Positions 1 through 12,710 are shown, numbered from the stretch's first letter. The stretch is 64,000 bases of DNA from Pocillopora verrucosa (GCF_036669915.1 NC_089316.1:23877997-23941996); one strand, 5' to 3'. Numbers and translations are program-made. Notes: generated from the sequence alone by a model not told the origin.

Positions 1-1426
1 TTCTACAAATTCCCTCGCCAAGTTTTTATCGGACAGTTCGATGGGACAATCACAATCAAAGTTATAGTTTAAAGTGCCAATGTCACGAATTTTTTTTCGT
101 ACTTTCTGGTTGATAGTGGTACTTAAAATTAGAAATAATCGACCTTAGCGCCTGGCGAGTTCTCCTTGTCTACTTTTTTGGGCACTGAAAGTACCATTTG
201 GCGGCCAAAGAGTATCTTCATAAAGCGCGGCCAAAACGATCATATTACATAGCTGTGACGTAGAAAACTGTGAAGACACATCGGTAACTTTAGTGGAGAG
301 AGGAGAAACCCAGAGGAAAGGACGAACGTATTCCGTGGCCGGAGCGCCAAATGATGTGAGCTACAAGAATAATTCACATCCCAAGTATTTCTATACACTA
401 CTTTCCAAAGGATGTAGCTATATGGCCAAAATAGACGCGTTTCGATCGTTGTCATCGAGGACTCTTCAATGTCATCGGCCTTATGCTCCGTACCGGCTTC
501 GAAGACGGCTGTTGCGAACATATACCACTAGTAAAACCAGGGGAAGATAACGAATGAATTTTGCTAAAAAGAATGTCTATTTTGCTAAAAAGAATGTCTA
601 TTAAGGGTTCCCACACAGCAAAAACGATTGTTCAACATTCTTTTCGGCTGGCGTTTTGCAACCGAAGAATGTTGGGCTCCTTATTGTTGTTTATTTCACG
701 CGCTACAAATGTACTTATATTCCTTGTATTTCCGCGTGACTACATTTGCACTTTTCTTATCATATGAAAATCGAACCAATTGTAGTTTCCATCCTATTTT
801 AATAACAGAAGTAGATAGTTTGTAATAAAGTTCAAGCCCTTTCCTGAGTTCACCGATATCCTGTTGCGTGAACAGTGCGAAACCTCTGGCGAATGTTGGC
901 ATAAACACAAGCTCGAAGCGGCCGTGTATTCTCCTAACCTAAGTTTCCGAAAACCCATCCCACGAGCCATCCATTCTCCTTGTTCTTAAGAAACTAAAAG
1001 TAGCAACAGTAGCAATGTCATTGTAATAACAGCACTGCAACGAGATAATTCTTTGAGGTTAACTTGAATCAGATTGCTATAAGGACAAGGACAATATTTG
1101 TTTCTTTCTCGGAAATTGTATTTTTTTTTATTAATTAGTTTTAATTGAAGCGGTCGCTTGATTTTGCTATCAATCGTATGATTACAGAACTCCACTCAGT
1201 CCTATTACGTTATTGATATGGCGTCATGGTGATGGTAAAGCGCTAAAACTGTCAAAAATCATGCGCCTGCTGCCGATTAAAAGTGAAGCATATGTATCGT
1301 AATGTGTTTGTCTACACGAAAATTTTATCCTGATTGTATGAAGCTCCATGAGTTCCGCTCGCTGAGCGCTTTTGACGTGTCTTTTACTTAATTCAGTATT
1401 TGAAATAAAGAGTAACTTTGTCTTAC
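1..1426. other. Intron or flank of gene D, no exon seen
   Basis: I see no convincing exon here. The first 130 bases and the stretch near 1080-1200 resemble 47.2-47.8 kb downstream of the truncated CTLD in gene C, so this is probably the intron that follows the second CTLD of gene D. By that comparison, the exons for the linker, GAIN and 7TM parts of gene D lie beyond the left edge. Confidence 0.45.
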
Positions 1427-1849
1427 CTTTAGGAATTTCGCAAATATAAGCCAACTTCTTAGATCCATGGATGTCAGAAAATAGGCCCTGTTCGCCATCA
1501 ATAGACTGCTTACATATGTAAGCCACAGTTCCCCCACACTTTGACCTTTCTGTCCATTTAAACATGTTCATCAGTTTCCCATTCACCCAAGTCCAATTTT
1601 TGCCTTTTCTTTCTAAGCCAATGTACCATGTATCCCAATGACCATAATGGCAACCAGCATAATCACATGGGCCGTTGGACTCTGTGCTGCGATTTTGAAT
1701 CTGGTCGTTGATGAAATTCCATTCTTCTTCGGTTTCAATGGAAACTAGGTCTCCTCCTTGACTTTGGCAGATGTCTCTGTTCCTATCCCATCCTTCCCCT
1801 TTTTCCGTAAATATATACCAAGAGTTTTGAAAAGAAATGTTTGGGCATT
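1427..1849 (-). CDS. C-type lectin-like domain exon (CTLD2 of gene D)
   Basis: This 423-base exon encodes a complete CTLD of about 140 residues. Visible landmarks are the opening ECPN, a WYIF strand, the C-x-x-x-GGDLVSIET helix region, a WYIGL stretch, a NWTWVNG segment and the closing YICEIPK. It has no EPN or QPD sugar-contact motif, so calcium-dependent sugar binding is doubtful. The closing third closely resembles the truncated CTLD at 47.8 kb in gene C. The donor is gtaaga and the acceptor follows a pyrimidine-rich tract ending in AG. In the family, such domains bind sugars or proteins outside the cell. Confidence 0.8.
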
Positions 1850-4688
1850 CTATGAAATAAAAACAATGATAATGCTATTAATAATGACTACGATGATGGT
1901 AAAAAATAAGAAAATCAAAGCGGCAGTCAAGGATACAAATAAAGTGGCCGGTGGATCGGCGTGTCTTTATTATTATTATAATTATTGGCATTATCATCAT
2001 CAATATCAATTTCTCTTTGCTATTATAAATAGAGAGTAATACATGGACGTGCGTAGATGTGGGATTTCTCTCCGAGTGTTTAAATCGATAGCTCACGGGT
2101 GAGCACAGCGAACGAGTGCGATGTCGAGTTGAACACGAGAATAGAAACTTCATGTCTACAAGCAACCATGTATTATTTTGTTTACAAACACGATAGCCCT
2201 TTACTGAGAAGAAAAAAACTACTTTATTAATAGATGAAAATAAAAGAATCGCCACTGCCAATAAAGACCGTTGGCGCACTCAAGATGGAAACGTGCGTTG
2301 AATCCCTACAAAAACAAACAATGGGCCTAATTTTCTCTATACAAAATTCACAGTTATTTGGTCCTTACCGACAAAAGAAATATTTCAGGTACATGGCGAA
2401 AATCGGCCTGTGGCAAATGTTTTAGTTGTTTATTTTCGTTCTCAGCCGCAAGAAATGCCCTTGCAAAAGCCACTGAAAACTTAGCTTTCGGTTTTTCTCT
2501 GCGTATTTTGGTTTTCTTCCCATTCCCAGTAAATTTTGAATGTCACTGTTCATTTGTGATACGAATTTACAGCGTTTTAGAAGCCATAATCCGGAAAAAC
2601 TCCGACGAATGACCATGGATTAAGAGTGGCGAAGGCTTTGCCGTTCATTCGTCAACCTGACCGAGTGGTGCTAAAGGCGAGTGACGTGTCAACAGCTGAC
2701 TAGCGATATCAAACACACTTAAAAAAATGTCGTATTTTTCACGTGCATTGTTAAGACTTTTCTCAGAACTGGAAATCCTTGCTTAACATCGTAGTTTATA
2801 TGATAATTGGCATTATCACTGTTATTATAATATTTGCAGCGTTTGTTGATCAGTGTCATTTAAAAACCCATCCACACTTATGCGTTTATGCGTTTTTTAT
2901 TTACCTTGCGGCATTTCACAAATGAAGGCCCTGCTATCTTTCTTAGTGATACTGTTAAGGCTCCCACTCTTAGTTATTTTGAAAAGAGATACTTTGCGAT
3001 GCGTTTTGGCCTTCCGTTCGTTCATTTGAAACTGCATGCAGGCATATCATATCGTTTTAGTGTGGACAGTCAAAAACAGTTCTTCTGAAGACAATGACGT
3101 CATAGTGTCATACAAACCTCTTTTTCAGGCCTCCCGTCTTAAATTCAAAATAAATATGGCAGACGAGCATAAGGATATGTTTTTGATGTTTAATTAGAGC
3201 TTGATATTGCGTTTAATCAAGCATGCACATTTTGACGAACAAGTACGTCAAAAACGCTATGAAACGGCTGGCGTGGACCCATAGAAAACAATACATTTTT
3301 GATAAGACAAAAGCGGAGCGTTTCGAAAACGAATTAGAGTGGACGGGGTCTAATACTTTATTCTTCATTACAGTGTTCGCGATATCTGATCTAATGTTTT
3401 GAGTTATTTCATCCTAAATCAGCTTAGACTATTTTTGAGTTCATGTCACTAGTATTCTTTTTAGTTTTTTTTTTAGTTTTGTTTTGTTTGCTTAATTTTG
3501 TTTTGTTTTTATTTTTTGTTTTTATTTTTTGTTGTGTTTTTTGTTTCGTTTTTTGTTTTTCCTTTTGTTTTACACATTTTTTTGTTTTGTTTTTTTATTT
3601 TGTTATATTTTTTAAAATTTTTTTGTTTTGTTTTGTTTTTCATTGTTAGGGTCAAGGATAACTAAAAGCGTGCATTACCCTCGTTACCCGTCTGAAAAGC
3701 CGAACAAAAAATGAATCTAGATGCAATATAGATTGTCATAACTTTTAATTGCTTATGTGTTCATCATAAACTTATTCGTAGCCTGCACACGTAAAAGTCG
3801 CGTTAAGTTGTGCATATTATGCAAGCAGTATCTTAATTCTTGAAAAGTTGATCTACAAGGGAAATTTTCATCAGATCAGTTCTAGGAAGGTACGTGTCAG
3901 CATGCGATGTACTTTATTAGTTGAATTTTTATTTACCTTGCGGCATTTCACAAATGAAGGCCCTGCTATCGTTCGTAGTGATACTGTTAAGGCTCCCACT
4001 CTTGGTTATTTCCGCACAATGTCCACTAAGTGTTGCAACAATGTCTCGCCATTTTGAAATATTCAGTTGTTTTCCACTCTCCCAAGTCCAAACTGTGTCT
4101 TTCTTGCATAAACCAATGTGCCACGCACTAGTATTCCAAGAGGAACGTTTTTGAATTTCATCATTGATAAAGTGACATTCTCCTTCGGTTTCAATAGAAA
4201 CAAGGTCACCTCCCTGATCTCTGCAGGCTTGCCTGTTCTTCTTCCAACTTTCTCCCCATTTCGAAAAAATGTACCAGGAATTATTAAAACATGTATCCTG
4301 GCATTCTACGACAAATAAATAAATAAATACACCAAAATATCTAGAAGACTATTGATTATCATATTAACAATATTATTCATAAAAAAATGAGCATTAACAT
4401 CTTACCTCCCTAAAGGAAACATTGAAATGAATCTCAGCTTTAAGAATGAAAATTGGGGAGATCTGGGTGATAGTCATGTTATTCTTTATCTTTGATATTT
4501 TGTTCAATCTTGCGTTTAGAATCACAAGCCGATTAATGTACTTTCAATTGGCAGTCAATAACTAATAATTCTTATAAATAAGTCGGAATTTCCCCTTCTT
4601 TAAGTTCTGGTTTAGGTACATATATGTTCAAGTTGAAATGGCGCTGTCTCACCTGTTCCTTCCCAATGCATCATTAGAGCGACAACGA
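1427..4688 (-). CDS. Gene D, N-terminal part of a CTLD adhesion-GPCR-like gene (continues off the left edge)
   Basis: Three exons on the minus strand fit together in phase: a 36-base leader-type exon (4653-4688), CTLD1 (3937-4305) and CTLD2 (1427-1849). Each begins after an AG and ends at a GT donor (gtgaga, gtaaat, gtaaga), and every junction is phase 1, so each exon is a swappable module. The arrangement copies gene C, where the same modules lead into a linker, GAIN domain and 7TM region. The first exon with the start Met was not found. I infer that gene D is a receptor of the same kind; only its extracellular lectin part is visible, and it could instead be a secreted or differently anchored lectin. 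Confidence 0.6.
2866..3351. mobile_element. Non-autonomous DNA transposon (TIR element) carrying a CTLD fragment
   Basis: The left end (from 2866) reads ACCCATCCACACTTATGCG. The right end, read in reverse complement from about 3351, reads ACCCCGTCCACTCTAATTCG. These match well as imperfect terminal inverted repeats. The element is about 490 bases long with no transposase frame. A clear target-site duplication was not found. It lies in the intron between the two CTLD exons of gene D. Confidence 0.5.
2896..2980 (-). pseudogene. 3' fragment of a CTLD exon
   Basis: About 85 bases are nearly identical (about three differences) to the 3' end of the CTLD1 exon at 3931-4016, including the splice donor. 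The fragment encodes only the last part of a CTLD (AFICEMPQG) and has no acceptor, so it should not be spliced in. It sits just inside the left inverted repeat of the TIR element. Confidence 0.7.
3443..3645. repeat. T-rich low-complexity tract (TTTTG/TTTTTG)
   Basis: About 200 bases of degenerate TTTTG and TTTTTG units. The open frame across it is only a product of the repeat. Confidence 0.85.
3937..4305 (-). CDS. C-type lectin-like domain exon (CTLD1 of gene D)
   Basis: This 369-base exon starts in phase 1 with ECQDTC and ends at a gtaaat donor after FICEMPQ. It has the C-x-x-QGGDLVSIET helix, WHIGL, VWTWESG and the closing FICE. It is the counterpart of the CTLD at 53.3-53.6 kb, but where that domain has QPDGND this one has a shortened stretch (RDIVATLSGH), so the galactose-type calcium motif is absent. 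Extracellular ligand binding is the family role; the ligand is unknown. Confidence 0.8.
4653..4688 (-). CDS. Leader-type mini-exon of gene D
   Basis: A 36-base exon after a TTCTGCAG acceptor, ending at gtgaga. In phase it reads VVALMMHWEGT, a short hydrophobic stretch then GT, likely the end of a signal peptide. It aligns base for base in length and phase with 54078-54113 of gene C. No upstream exon with a start Met was found; the in-frame ATG ATG here is an alternative start. Confidence 0.5.
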
Positions 4689-4699
4689 CTGCAGAAGAG

Positions 4700-7600
4700 A
4701 AATAAATGGAACATGTGCATTGACCTTTTGTAGCAATAATATCATTTGAAACAAATAGAAAAAAGGTTTCTCGATTTCAAGTCAAACCATTACTAATAAA
4801 TTGATTAAAGTGAGCGGATGGACTCTTACAAGTCTGGCAAGACAGGCTCATCTCTCCTGCTAGGTTAGCCAATTAGAACACAGGATTCGCTTTGTCTTAT
4901 CTATGGGTGCTGCGGGCTGTATAATAAACTGCGATGTTATTCTATTGTTTGCCTAGGCGCTAATTCAAAAGTTATTTAATTTTTTTTGCGTCGTTGAGAA
5001 AAAGAAATAAACTTTACTGCTTATAGTCTTGTAATTCATCGAGGCTCAAAATGTTGAAAGGATCCTCTGATGTCTAGCCTATACAAAGAAATTGCGATAA
5101 GAGAAGCCTGAAAAAAAAAAAAAAAAAGTCCGGCCTCAAGGTGGTTCAATTAAATAGTAGTGAGAATTAGAGTGCACCAGAGGCAGTTTCGCCCCAACAC
5201 AGTCTTGATAGATTAGAAGATTAACCAAACGTGTTTAAGCTTAACTGAATCCGAAGTTTATCAATTAAAGATTTTGACGCCATACGTTAAAAATTCATTG
5301 AAAAATAAAATAAAATTATCGCATTCGACGAATGATGGCATACTCTTGCAGCCATGAGATCGGTGCAAAATATAAACATTATAATACATATTTTTTTTCT
5401 TTTTCTAAGTAGGTTTGTTTATTTCTACGAGGTCTTTGTGTCCGCTTTGGAAAAACCCGTTTTACAAAGCAAAAAAAATAATTAAAAAAATAATTAATAC
5501 AACTAGAGGAAGAAGGCGCTTAATCAAAAAGAAAACTAATCAACAAACCTGTCACATGTCTATATCTACAGCGCAAGATATTCGTTGTTCCCCGTGCAAA
5601 ACTTTCTTCTGTATATCATACTCAATGTTTTCTTTGAAGCATGATTCTATAAATGAGCTCGAATGAAACTTCCTTTTCGTTTCGCAAAATACTTTTCATT
5701 TCGTCTGGTGAAATTTCTTTCGCATTTTATTCATCGAACGACGAATTTCGTTTGGCGCTCAATAGATTTCTTTGTATTTCCCCAGTGACATCCTGTGAGG
5801 GTAGCCTCAGAGGATAGTGACTGAGCTTTTGTGTTTCTTTGAAGCCAAATATCGGTGCTAAAACTGTGTTGAGATCGTCAGGACAGAACACTAATTATGG
5901 GTAACAATGACGATTTCATTTTTAAAACTGCATAATTATTATTATATAAGTCATCGTGTCAAATTCTTTCAAATCATATTGCATCGTATTGAAACTAAAA
6001 TAAAATTTTAAAACACACCTACACACATCGCGTGCATAAGTTTTTACTTTATGCCTTACGTATTCATTCATTTGTTCTCAATTTAAACGTGTTTTGTTAT
6101 CAAGAAGCTGAATTTTAGGTTTAATCTTGGCATGGGCCGCTGCCTGTCCCGCTACCTCAATTTCTTCATCATAGCATTTACTACTAATTTTACATGCGAT
6201 GTAGTAAGGCTTCTACTTACTCAGCGAACATCCAGCGGCGATCATTTTTACCGGATTGAAGCCCTTTCATCGCATTATTCAACATGAGATTCCGTTAGCA
6301 GCTGTCACTGTTTGTTTTGGTTCGCGACTTGGTGGCATCTCTTCTGCTTCAGATGTGTCGGTGTATTTTCAAACCCCTTTGTAGGAGGCCAATGCACTTC
6401 AAAACACTTGATCGTTACTTGTTGACGTAAATAAAATTTATTTTTCCTTTATAAACGCACCAATAAGTCTAAAGCATTTTTGGACCAGGTGCGGAAAGAT
6501 GTTCTGCGCAATAAAACAAAAAAAGAACTGCGACGAGAAAAATTTTACTAATTTCTCCTTTCGTAATAGTGCAGATCATGTAGCATTACCTAGTCGATTT
6601 TTTTAACTCTTAAGGACTATTTTATGAGTCAAGTTCGGCGATAGCTATCGTCTTTGAAGCAATTGCTCGAGCTATACTCCTCTTTCTTCTGCACATTTTT
6701 TTTTTTTTTTGTAATTTTCATGTATGAAATGTATGACTTTCGTATTAAACGACGAACTTCGTTCTCTGCAGTTGAGATCATACATGTACATGTATTTTCA
6801 GCGTGATTTCTCGTTACAATAACTTAAGAAGGTTAGTAACTAGGTTACTGTGTCCCTGAGACCCTACACATTACTTCTGATCGAAGGTGCTGTACCGAAC
6901 GTCAATTACGAAGCAGTCATAATGAATCAAAACGACCACTTCGGTTTTAAAATCGCATATTTTTTTATGTAAATGTGGCTAACTGTTCCTGATCGTTTAG
7001 CTTCGAATCGAAACCAAATACTTCTTGATAGGAAAACAAACTAAAAGATATCCCTTGCATTATTTTTATTTATTTGTTGTGTTATGAAGGGTTGGGTTAA
7101 CATAATCGAAAGCTGTAATAACCCTGGGTTCCCATACTGGACATCAAGTTTTTCGCGCATGCGTGGTGACGGCATCCTCCATTCATCCTCCATCCATCCA
7201 TTTAATGTGATGCGAATTCTTGACATCTTGTCTTCGGTTAAATTCTTTGCACATGCTTAAAACAAGCATGGCTAAATAATCCATTTATATCGAATGAGAC
7301 TGTTTCATTTCGTCATTCTTTTAATAGAATAGAGTTCGATCCACAATCATGCAGTGAGAAAAAACAAATTGAATTAAATAGTTTTGATATCCCCAAGCTC
7401 GAGAAAGTAACTATTATTAGCAATTATGACAAAAAAAAAATTATGCTGTGGCAATATTTATGAGCGATGGTGATGAAAAGTTTTCGTACTTCTCGATATA
7501 TGTCTGTGCTTGTATCTTGCTCGAGTAATATATCCTTAAAGAATCGCTACAAAGCTTTGATATCTCATCTATCCTCTTTTTAACGTAACGAGAGGATACA

Positions 7601-7714
7601 AAATAGGTGGGCGTAGCTAGGTCTTACTAGGTACCCCCTTCCCCCCTTCTGAAAGGAGGGGGGAAGCGGGGGTGTCGTCGTTACGAATATCCGGCGCGCA
7701 CCCTACGTTAAGTC
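4700..7714. repeat. Intergenic segmental duplicate (partner at 19.0-22.3 kb)
   Basis: No gene is seen. From about 5180 the sequence follows 19.03-22.3 kb with many shared stretches (for example near 5221 and 19051, 7205 and 21357, 7600 and 22160), and more weakly 59.5-60.1 kb. A homopolymer A run lies at about 5111-5127. The stretch is both downstream of gene A and upstream of gene D. Confidence 0.65.
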
Positions 7715-7785
7715 TAAGTTATTTTAAGTCTACTATTCAACTGCCCACACACCACCGACATCACTGAGATTAACCTGTGAATGGA
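7715..7785 (-). pseudogene. Relic of the terminal aGPCR exon and deletion scar of gene A
   Basis: The bases to about 7780 match 23.05-23.11 kb, itself a decayed copy of the C-terminal exon. From about 7786 the sequence matches 24.49 kb and on. The join removes about 1.4 kb relative to gene B, including every exon for TM6, TM7 and the cytoplasmic tail. Confidence 0.7.
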
Positions 7786-7947
7786 AATTGGAGTAGGCAT
7801 TCTCTTGAAAGACGGTAGATATTTAGTTATGAAAATCTCTAATAATAGACAGTCCTGATGTAGATAGGAAATAACAATAATATTACCGACAATAATAATA
7901 ATAACAATAATAAAAATATTAATGAGGTCTCAATTAATAAGACTCAC

Positions 7948-9246
7948 AACTTCAATGAAAGCTACAAATGTGATGAAGATCCAGATCAGGTTGTTTGTTG
8001 AGGACAGCCAGCAACTGGAAACGAGAATATAAAAAGATAAATTTAAATAAAATAATATTTGCAGCACGACACAAATCAAACACAAAAACACAATAAAACA
8101 AGACAACTCTAAGTGAAAAACAAATGGAGTGATAAAGTAAAACTGGGAAGAGATCTTAACAACAGCAATGCGTCCTGACATGCTGATTATTTAAATGAAA
8201 AGAGAGAGAGAAGAAACTGCAGCTGTATTATTTACTGTTTCTCATACTATTTTTCACTGGTATAGCTTTTAATTCCATCTTTTCCAGCAGCGATGCTCAC
8301 TGAAATGCTAACCATGATGATGGGCAAACCTAAACATAAGTAGAATGGAGTTAGTACAACTCGAGAAGTCATGCGTCCGATTTTGAGGCGATTCCGATTC
8401 AGCAGCTTACAATAATTTACAACAAGCGAAATAACAATACCCCATGATATGAAGTGATACATATGCACCTTGGTGTCGATGTTATAAAATTTCACAACAA
8501 ACAGGAAAAAATAAATTCCCTCCACCAGCATCCAACAGAAAGCTGCCATCAAGAAGTACTGCAAGAAAGCTGCAGTTAGGACACAGAGAGCCTGCGAGAG
8601 AGAAAAATAAGTTTTTTTCTCGGTTTTTCATGTTATTTTCTGAAGAATATTTTATGCCCCTAAAAAGCAAATAAACCATCAACAGATGAATACCACACTT
8701 ACCGTATTTTCTGTGGCGTTTATGCCGGCGAGAAAGATTATTTGTCCAGCTCCGAGGGCCACAGAAGGAATCAGTCGTATTTGAGTCAGAGGTTGCCATA
8801 CGTCTCTAGTGAAACAAGCAAGCAATAAAAAAACTAACAAACAAACAGAAAAAAAAAAACTCAAAGACGAGACAGAAACAAACACAAAACGAAACAATAT
8901 TTAACAAGGTATTCTATTAATTTTGAACTGTACTAGTTTAGATATCTTACCCGCCTTCGCTCATAAATTTAATTAATCTCTATTCTATTTAAATCATTGT
9001 TATTATTGTCATTATTTCATGTGTTCAATATACTTTTTAATTTAATCGATATATTTTTTAAAGAACTCGTCTGTTGAAAGCCCTAAAGCCTTCATTGTCA
9101 TGCAAAGACTTAGTTCTTTGAGCGTATAGCTACAGTACTTACGTGAGGTAGGAATATAGAATAATTGTCAAAATAATCGCGAAGATGGAGGGGCTCAATC
9201 CCACGTAGGTGGTAATTTCCAGAATAGTTTCGTCTTCCTCTGTGAG
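7948..9246 (-). CDS. Gene A exons for TM1 to TM5
   Basis: Five exons carry the first five membrane helices: TM1 9143-9246 (starts LTEEDETILEI), TM2 8703-8805 (DVWQPLTQIRL to GINATENT), TM3 8441-8591 (QYFLMAAFCWMLVEG), TM4 8248-8329 (GLPIIMVSISVSIAAG) and TM5 7948-8014 (CWLSSTNNLIWIF). The TM4 exon ends inside a TAG-looking codon (AAA TA|gtatgag), so the apparent stop is not real: splicing gives EKYCWLSS. These are family B2 features. No TM6 or TM7 exon follows on the left. Confidence 0.8.
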
Positions 9247-9338
9247 CTGTGAAGAGAGATGAAGAGACAGCAAACATGTTACTTGAACCAATGAAGTTTT
9301 ATACCAGTGCTAAGGTAAGGTGAAAATCAATTTATTAC

Positions 9339-9465
9339 CCCTGGGCTACCATTGTAGTCAAGTAAGATAGCAAAATGAGTCAAATGATTGCAGCTGCAAA
9401 CTGTTACTTCTGAGTTGCTTTTCGAAGTAACCACATGGCATCCTGTCTCTGAAAATCCGCCTGAC
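9339..9465 (-). CDS. Gene A GPS exon
   Basis: The exon encodes GFSETGCHVV, then VCSCNHLTHFAILLDYNG. It has the paired cysteines of the GPS and the HLT site where GAIN domains self-cleave before Thr. The preceding 50-base exon (10172-10221) supplies the first GPS Cys and Trp but reads CMSW where gene C has CVFW. Confidence 0.85.
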
Positions 9466-10171
9466 CTGAAAATTGTTTAAATAATAAATACTACTAATAA
9501 TAATGATCAAAAGAAAAATGGAAATTACACCGAAAACTCATCAGGGCACCGATAGCTTTAACTTCTGTCTGACTTTCACCGAGGTCATAACCTCTACACA
9601 TCGTTGAGTACTTTCGAAATTGGCGTTTGTCGACATCTTCTCCCTGTCACTCATGGATTTGCCTTTGAGTGATCACTGTCAGCACTTGCAAACTGAGGAA
9701 AATGGTATAGTGATGATATTGATAATCAGGCTTGACACAATTCTTAAATAGACTCTTAAAAAAATACACCCTACAAACAAAGAAACAACAACCACAATAA
9801 GACAAAGAAACAAACCAATGAACATATAATTAAAATAAATAGAAGGAGTCTGTAAGCAATGGATATATAGATATAGCTATGAAAACAGAAGAAAAAAAAC
9901 AGTAACAACAAAACCTCGTCCAAAAAAAGTAACATTCAACAAATCAATGCGTTCATTTAAAGAACAAAAAGATTGGCCTTGAAAGGCCCTATTTAGAACG
10001 TAGGGAAAGTTTAAAAGTCTCGTCAAAATCGAGTGAGGAATGATTGACGGCTAATAATTAACCTACCTAGAATAACACTCATTTAAGTATTCATTTCATT
10101 TTTCTTTATAATTTGAGAATGAAGAATCAATCACTCCTGGAGCGGGATGAAATATATATTCCAGCTGTTAC

Positions 10172-12315
10172 CTTTCACTTAAACCACTCCAAGACATGCA
10201 TTTCTTCTTTCCTTCATCAATCTGTACTCGGAATATAAACATTAAAATCATTTACTCGGCATAAATATCACAACGTAAAACTATTGATTCTGATTTTGAT
10301 TGTGTTCTTACCTTCAGATCTCTGAAAATTAGGATGACATTCTCTTGTAATTTTTCTGGTTTTGGATCTACAGCCACGGCCGTTATCTCAGAGTCCAAAT
10401 ACCTTCGGAAGAAATAGAATATCAGTATGAAACAGTTTTATTTAAAGCATAGTAATTATTTTAATGAAAATAGCAAGCTAGGAGCCTTTACAAACTTACT
10501 TAAAGGCTAATTTATCAAACACGGAAAGATCATTGATTCACATGACTAATTATCTCTCAATATGGTTTTGAAAAATTAATGACTCATAGCTCTAACCCCT
10601 CGAGTTTCTATTTTGTGTATTTTCGATGGAAGAGGCATTTGGTTAAGAAGGTTTGGGAGGTAACCTCACCATGTGGTGCCCGTTATAGTTCCGAAGGGTT
10701 GATCTGTAATCAATACTTCATGGAGATCCTTGTACACGATCCCAACAACCACTGATACTAAAAAAGTAAAAAAAAGAAAGAATAAGGTTACAACATGGAA
10801 ATATGAAATCTAAGGCAGATGTCTGAATCAAACGCATTATGTAAACCAACACACAAACTTGTATGTGTTTGAAGATGTATTTAAAAACTGAAAAAAATTG
10901 TGATTTGTCGTAGCACATCGAAGATTTAAAAACTGAAGTCAATACAAACCGTTGTTGGCAAAGTTTTTAGAGGAAACCTTCAGGCTCGTTTGCAGGTCTT
11001 GTTTCTCAAGAGAAAAGTCACTAGCATTTTTGCGGTAGGTTTTTTGTATAGCCAACACTGATGGAGAAAAAAAAATAGAGATGAAATTAAGAGTAACACA
11101 TTTTCGAAGAAATATTTTTCGTGTTGGTTCGAAATTAAGTCGTAATCCTAATATGATAATTATCCTTGCTTGAGAGCTATGTGTTCTCCACATCATCCTC
11201 TAAAAAGTGTAATATTCTAGAGATCATTAAGACATCGAAAACCGGAGGATTTAACGCTTTTTAACATTCTAATCGCCGAAAAAAATTGTTCATTCTCACT
11301 ATGATTGATTAAAATAAATGGTCAACGGGAGGGATGAACCAGCTCGATCCGGCTACAGCACTGATCAACAGGTCCCATGAAAAAAAAATAGTTAAATCGG
11401 TAAAGCAGCCATTCTTTCATCGGTCATAGTGTCAGTCAATAAACAAGTAAGTCAAACCCTGACTCACCAAGTTTTCGGCTGTTTATCTCCACTGAAGAAT
11501 TCGCTCCGATCATTTGGTGTTTGCCATAATAAACGGCGAATACCTCTAAGGCGACGGCCACCTTAAAGATGGAATTTCTTATTATTTCGATTTCCCCTTT
11601 TAGAGGAGGTTTTTGAAGGATTTGGATACTGGTGATGAAGTCTTCAAAAATCCATATACCCTCCTGTAATAACATAACATATCTCCGTTAAAGTAAGATG
11701 CTAAAAATTGGGATCCGTGTGAGTCAAACAAGATATTTTAGTGTCACATGAGTATTAAGCCTCAGAACCCTTGATCGTGGTCGAGCATTTAAACAAAACA
11801 GTTTGAGGTAACGGTAACGCATTCAATATGCTAGTAAGGCCCATATCTCGTCAATTCTTAGTTAGATTATGGAAAAAAAAATGAGAAAAAAAAAACATCC
11901 AGCATGATGGCCAAATGATGTGTAGGATGTGCACAAGTTAAAGAGGTGTCCAAAAACTCGTCTAAGGAGTCGGAATTACCTTTTTCGGGAATTATTTTTT
12001 TACTCATGCCAGTTCGTATCTTAAAAATGATAATAATAACGATAGTGAGGATGATCATGTTATAATAACTATAATAATGATAATGATAATGATGACGATG
12101 GCGATAATGATACAGTCTTATTTAATCTTGTTCAAAAGAATTCGAAGTTTTTTTCAAGCTTAGAAAATAGTGCATTGTATTGGTCATTCTTTCAAATCAT
12201 TTCATATAAACTAAGTGGTTCAGTCATAAAAGATAAGCAAATAGTAAATTCATACCATCAAGGACCTGTTTGTACTGATTTCGTCTCCTTTTATTTTGAA
12301 AACAAAATCGTTCGC
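10172..12315 (-). CDS. Gene A GAIN-domain exons
   Basis: Six exons (12256-12315, 11468-11663, 10950-11057, 10670-10757, 10312-10402, 10172-10221) match gene B in size and phase. Recognisable parts are IWIFEDFITSIQ with a following helical stretch, the ASDF segment, VVVGIVYKDLHEVL and YLDSEITAVAV. The GAIN domain holds the cleaved extracellular fragment on the receptor stem. All frames are open. Confidence 0.75.
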
Positions 12316-12390
12316 CTGAGGTAGAGAAAGAATAAAGTTGGCGAACAACAAGGTTGTAAATGAAAAGCTTGAGAGAAATATTTTTCCTAC

Positions 12391-12710
12391 CAGATTCTTA
12401 ACAACTTCCATCGTCAATGGCAGAGGCGTCCGTAGAGACGGAGACGGTGATGATCTTGTTGCCGATGTTTCTGATGATGATGACAGTAACAATGATGCTG
12501 CTGATGCCCCTGCTGTTGATATTGCTGCTGATGATCCTGATACTGATGCTGATCTTGCTGCTGGCTTTGATGATGATAGTGATAGTGCTGATGAATATAC
12601 TGATGCCCCTGCTGGTAACACCGCTGCTGTTGGTGAGTGTGATGGAGATGATAGTAATGGTGAAGGTAAGACTAATGATAAAGGTGACTGTGACATTGAT
12701 TGCAACAGAG
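12391..12710 (-). CDS. Gene A Ser/Thr/Ala-rich stalk exon
   Basis: A 320-base exon rich in Ser, Ala, Thr and Pro, starting after attcag and ending at gtagg. It joins the Cys-rich region to the GAIN domain and is probably an extended, O-glycosylated stalk. It is 132 bases shorter than the gene B version (29033-29484), which fits length change in an in-frame triplet repeat. The opposite strand is open and acidic only because of the TCA/TGA-rich repeat. Confidence 0.7.

Noticed and set aside
3443..3649. Phe-rich 68-codon frame
   Set aside because: Comes from the TTTTG low-complexity tract.
8248..8250. Apparent stop after TM4 (also at 24856 and 42864)
   Set aside because: The TAG spans a gtatgag or gtaagag donor; splicing restores EKYCWLSS or DKYCWLSY, so it is not a nonsense change.
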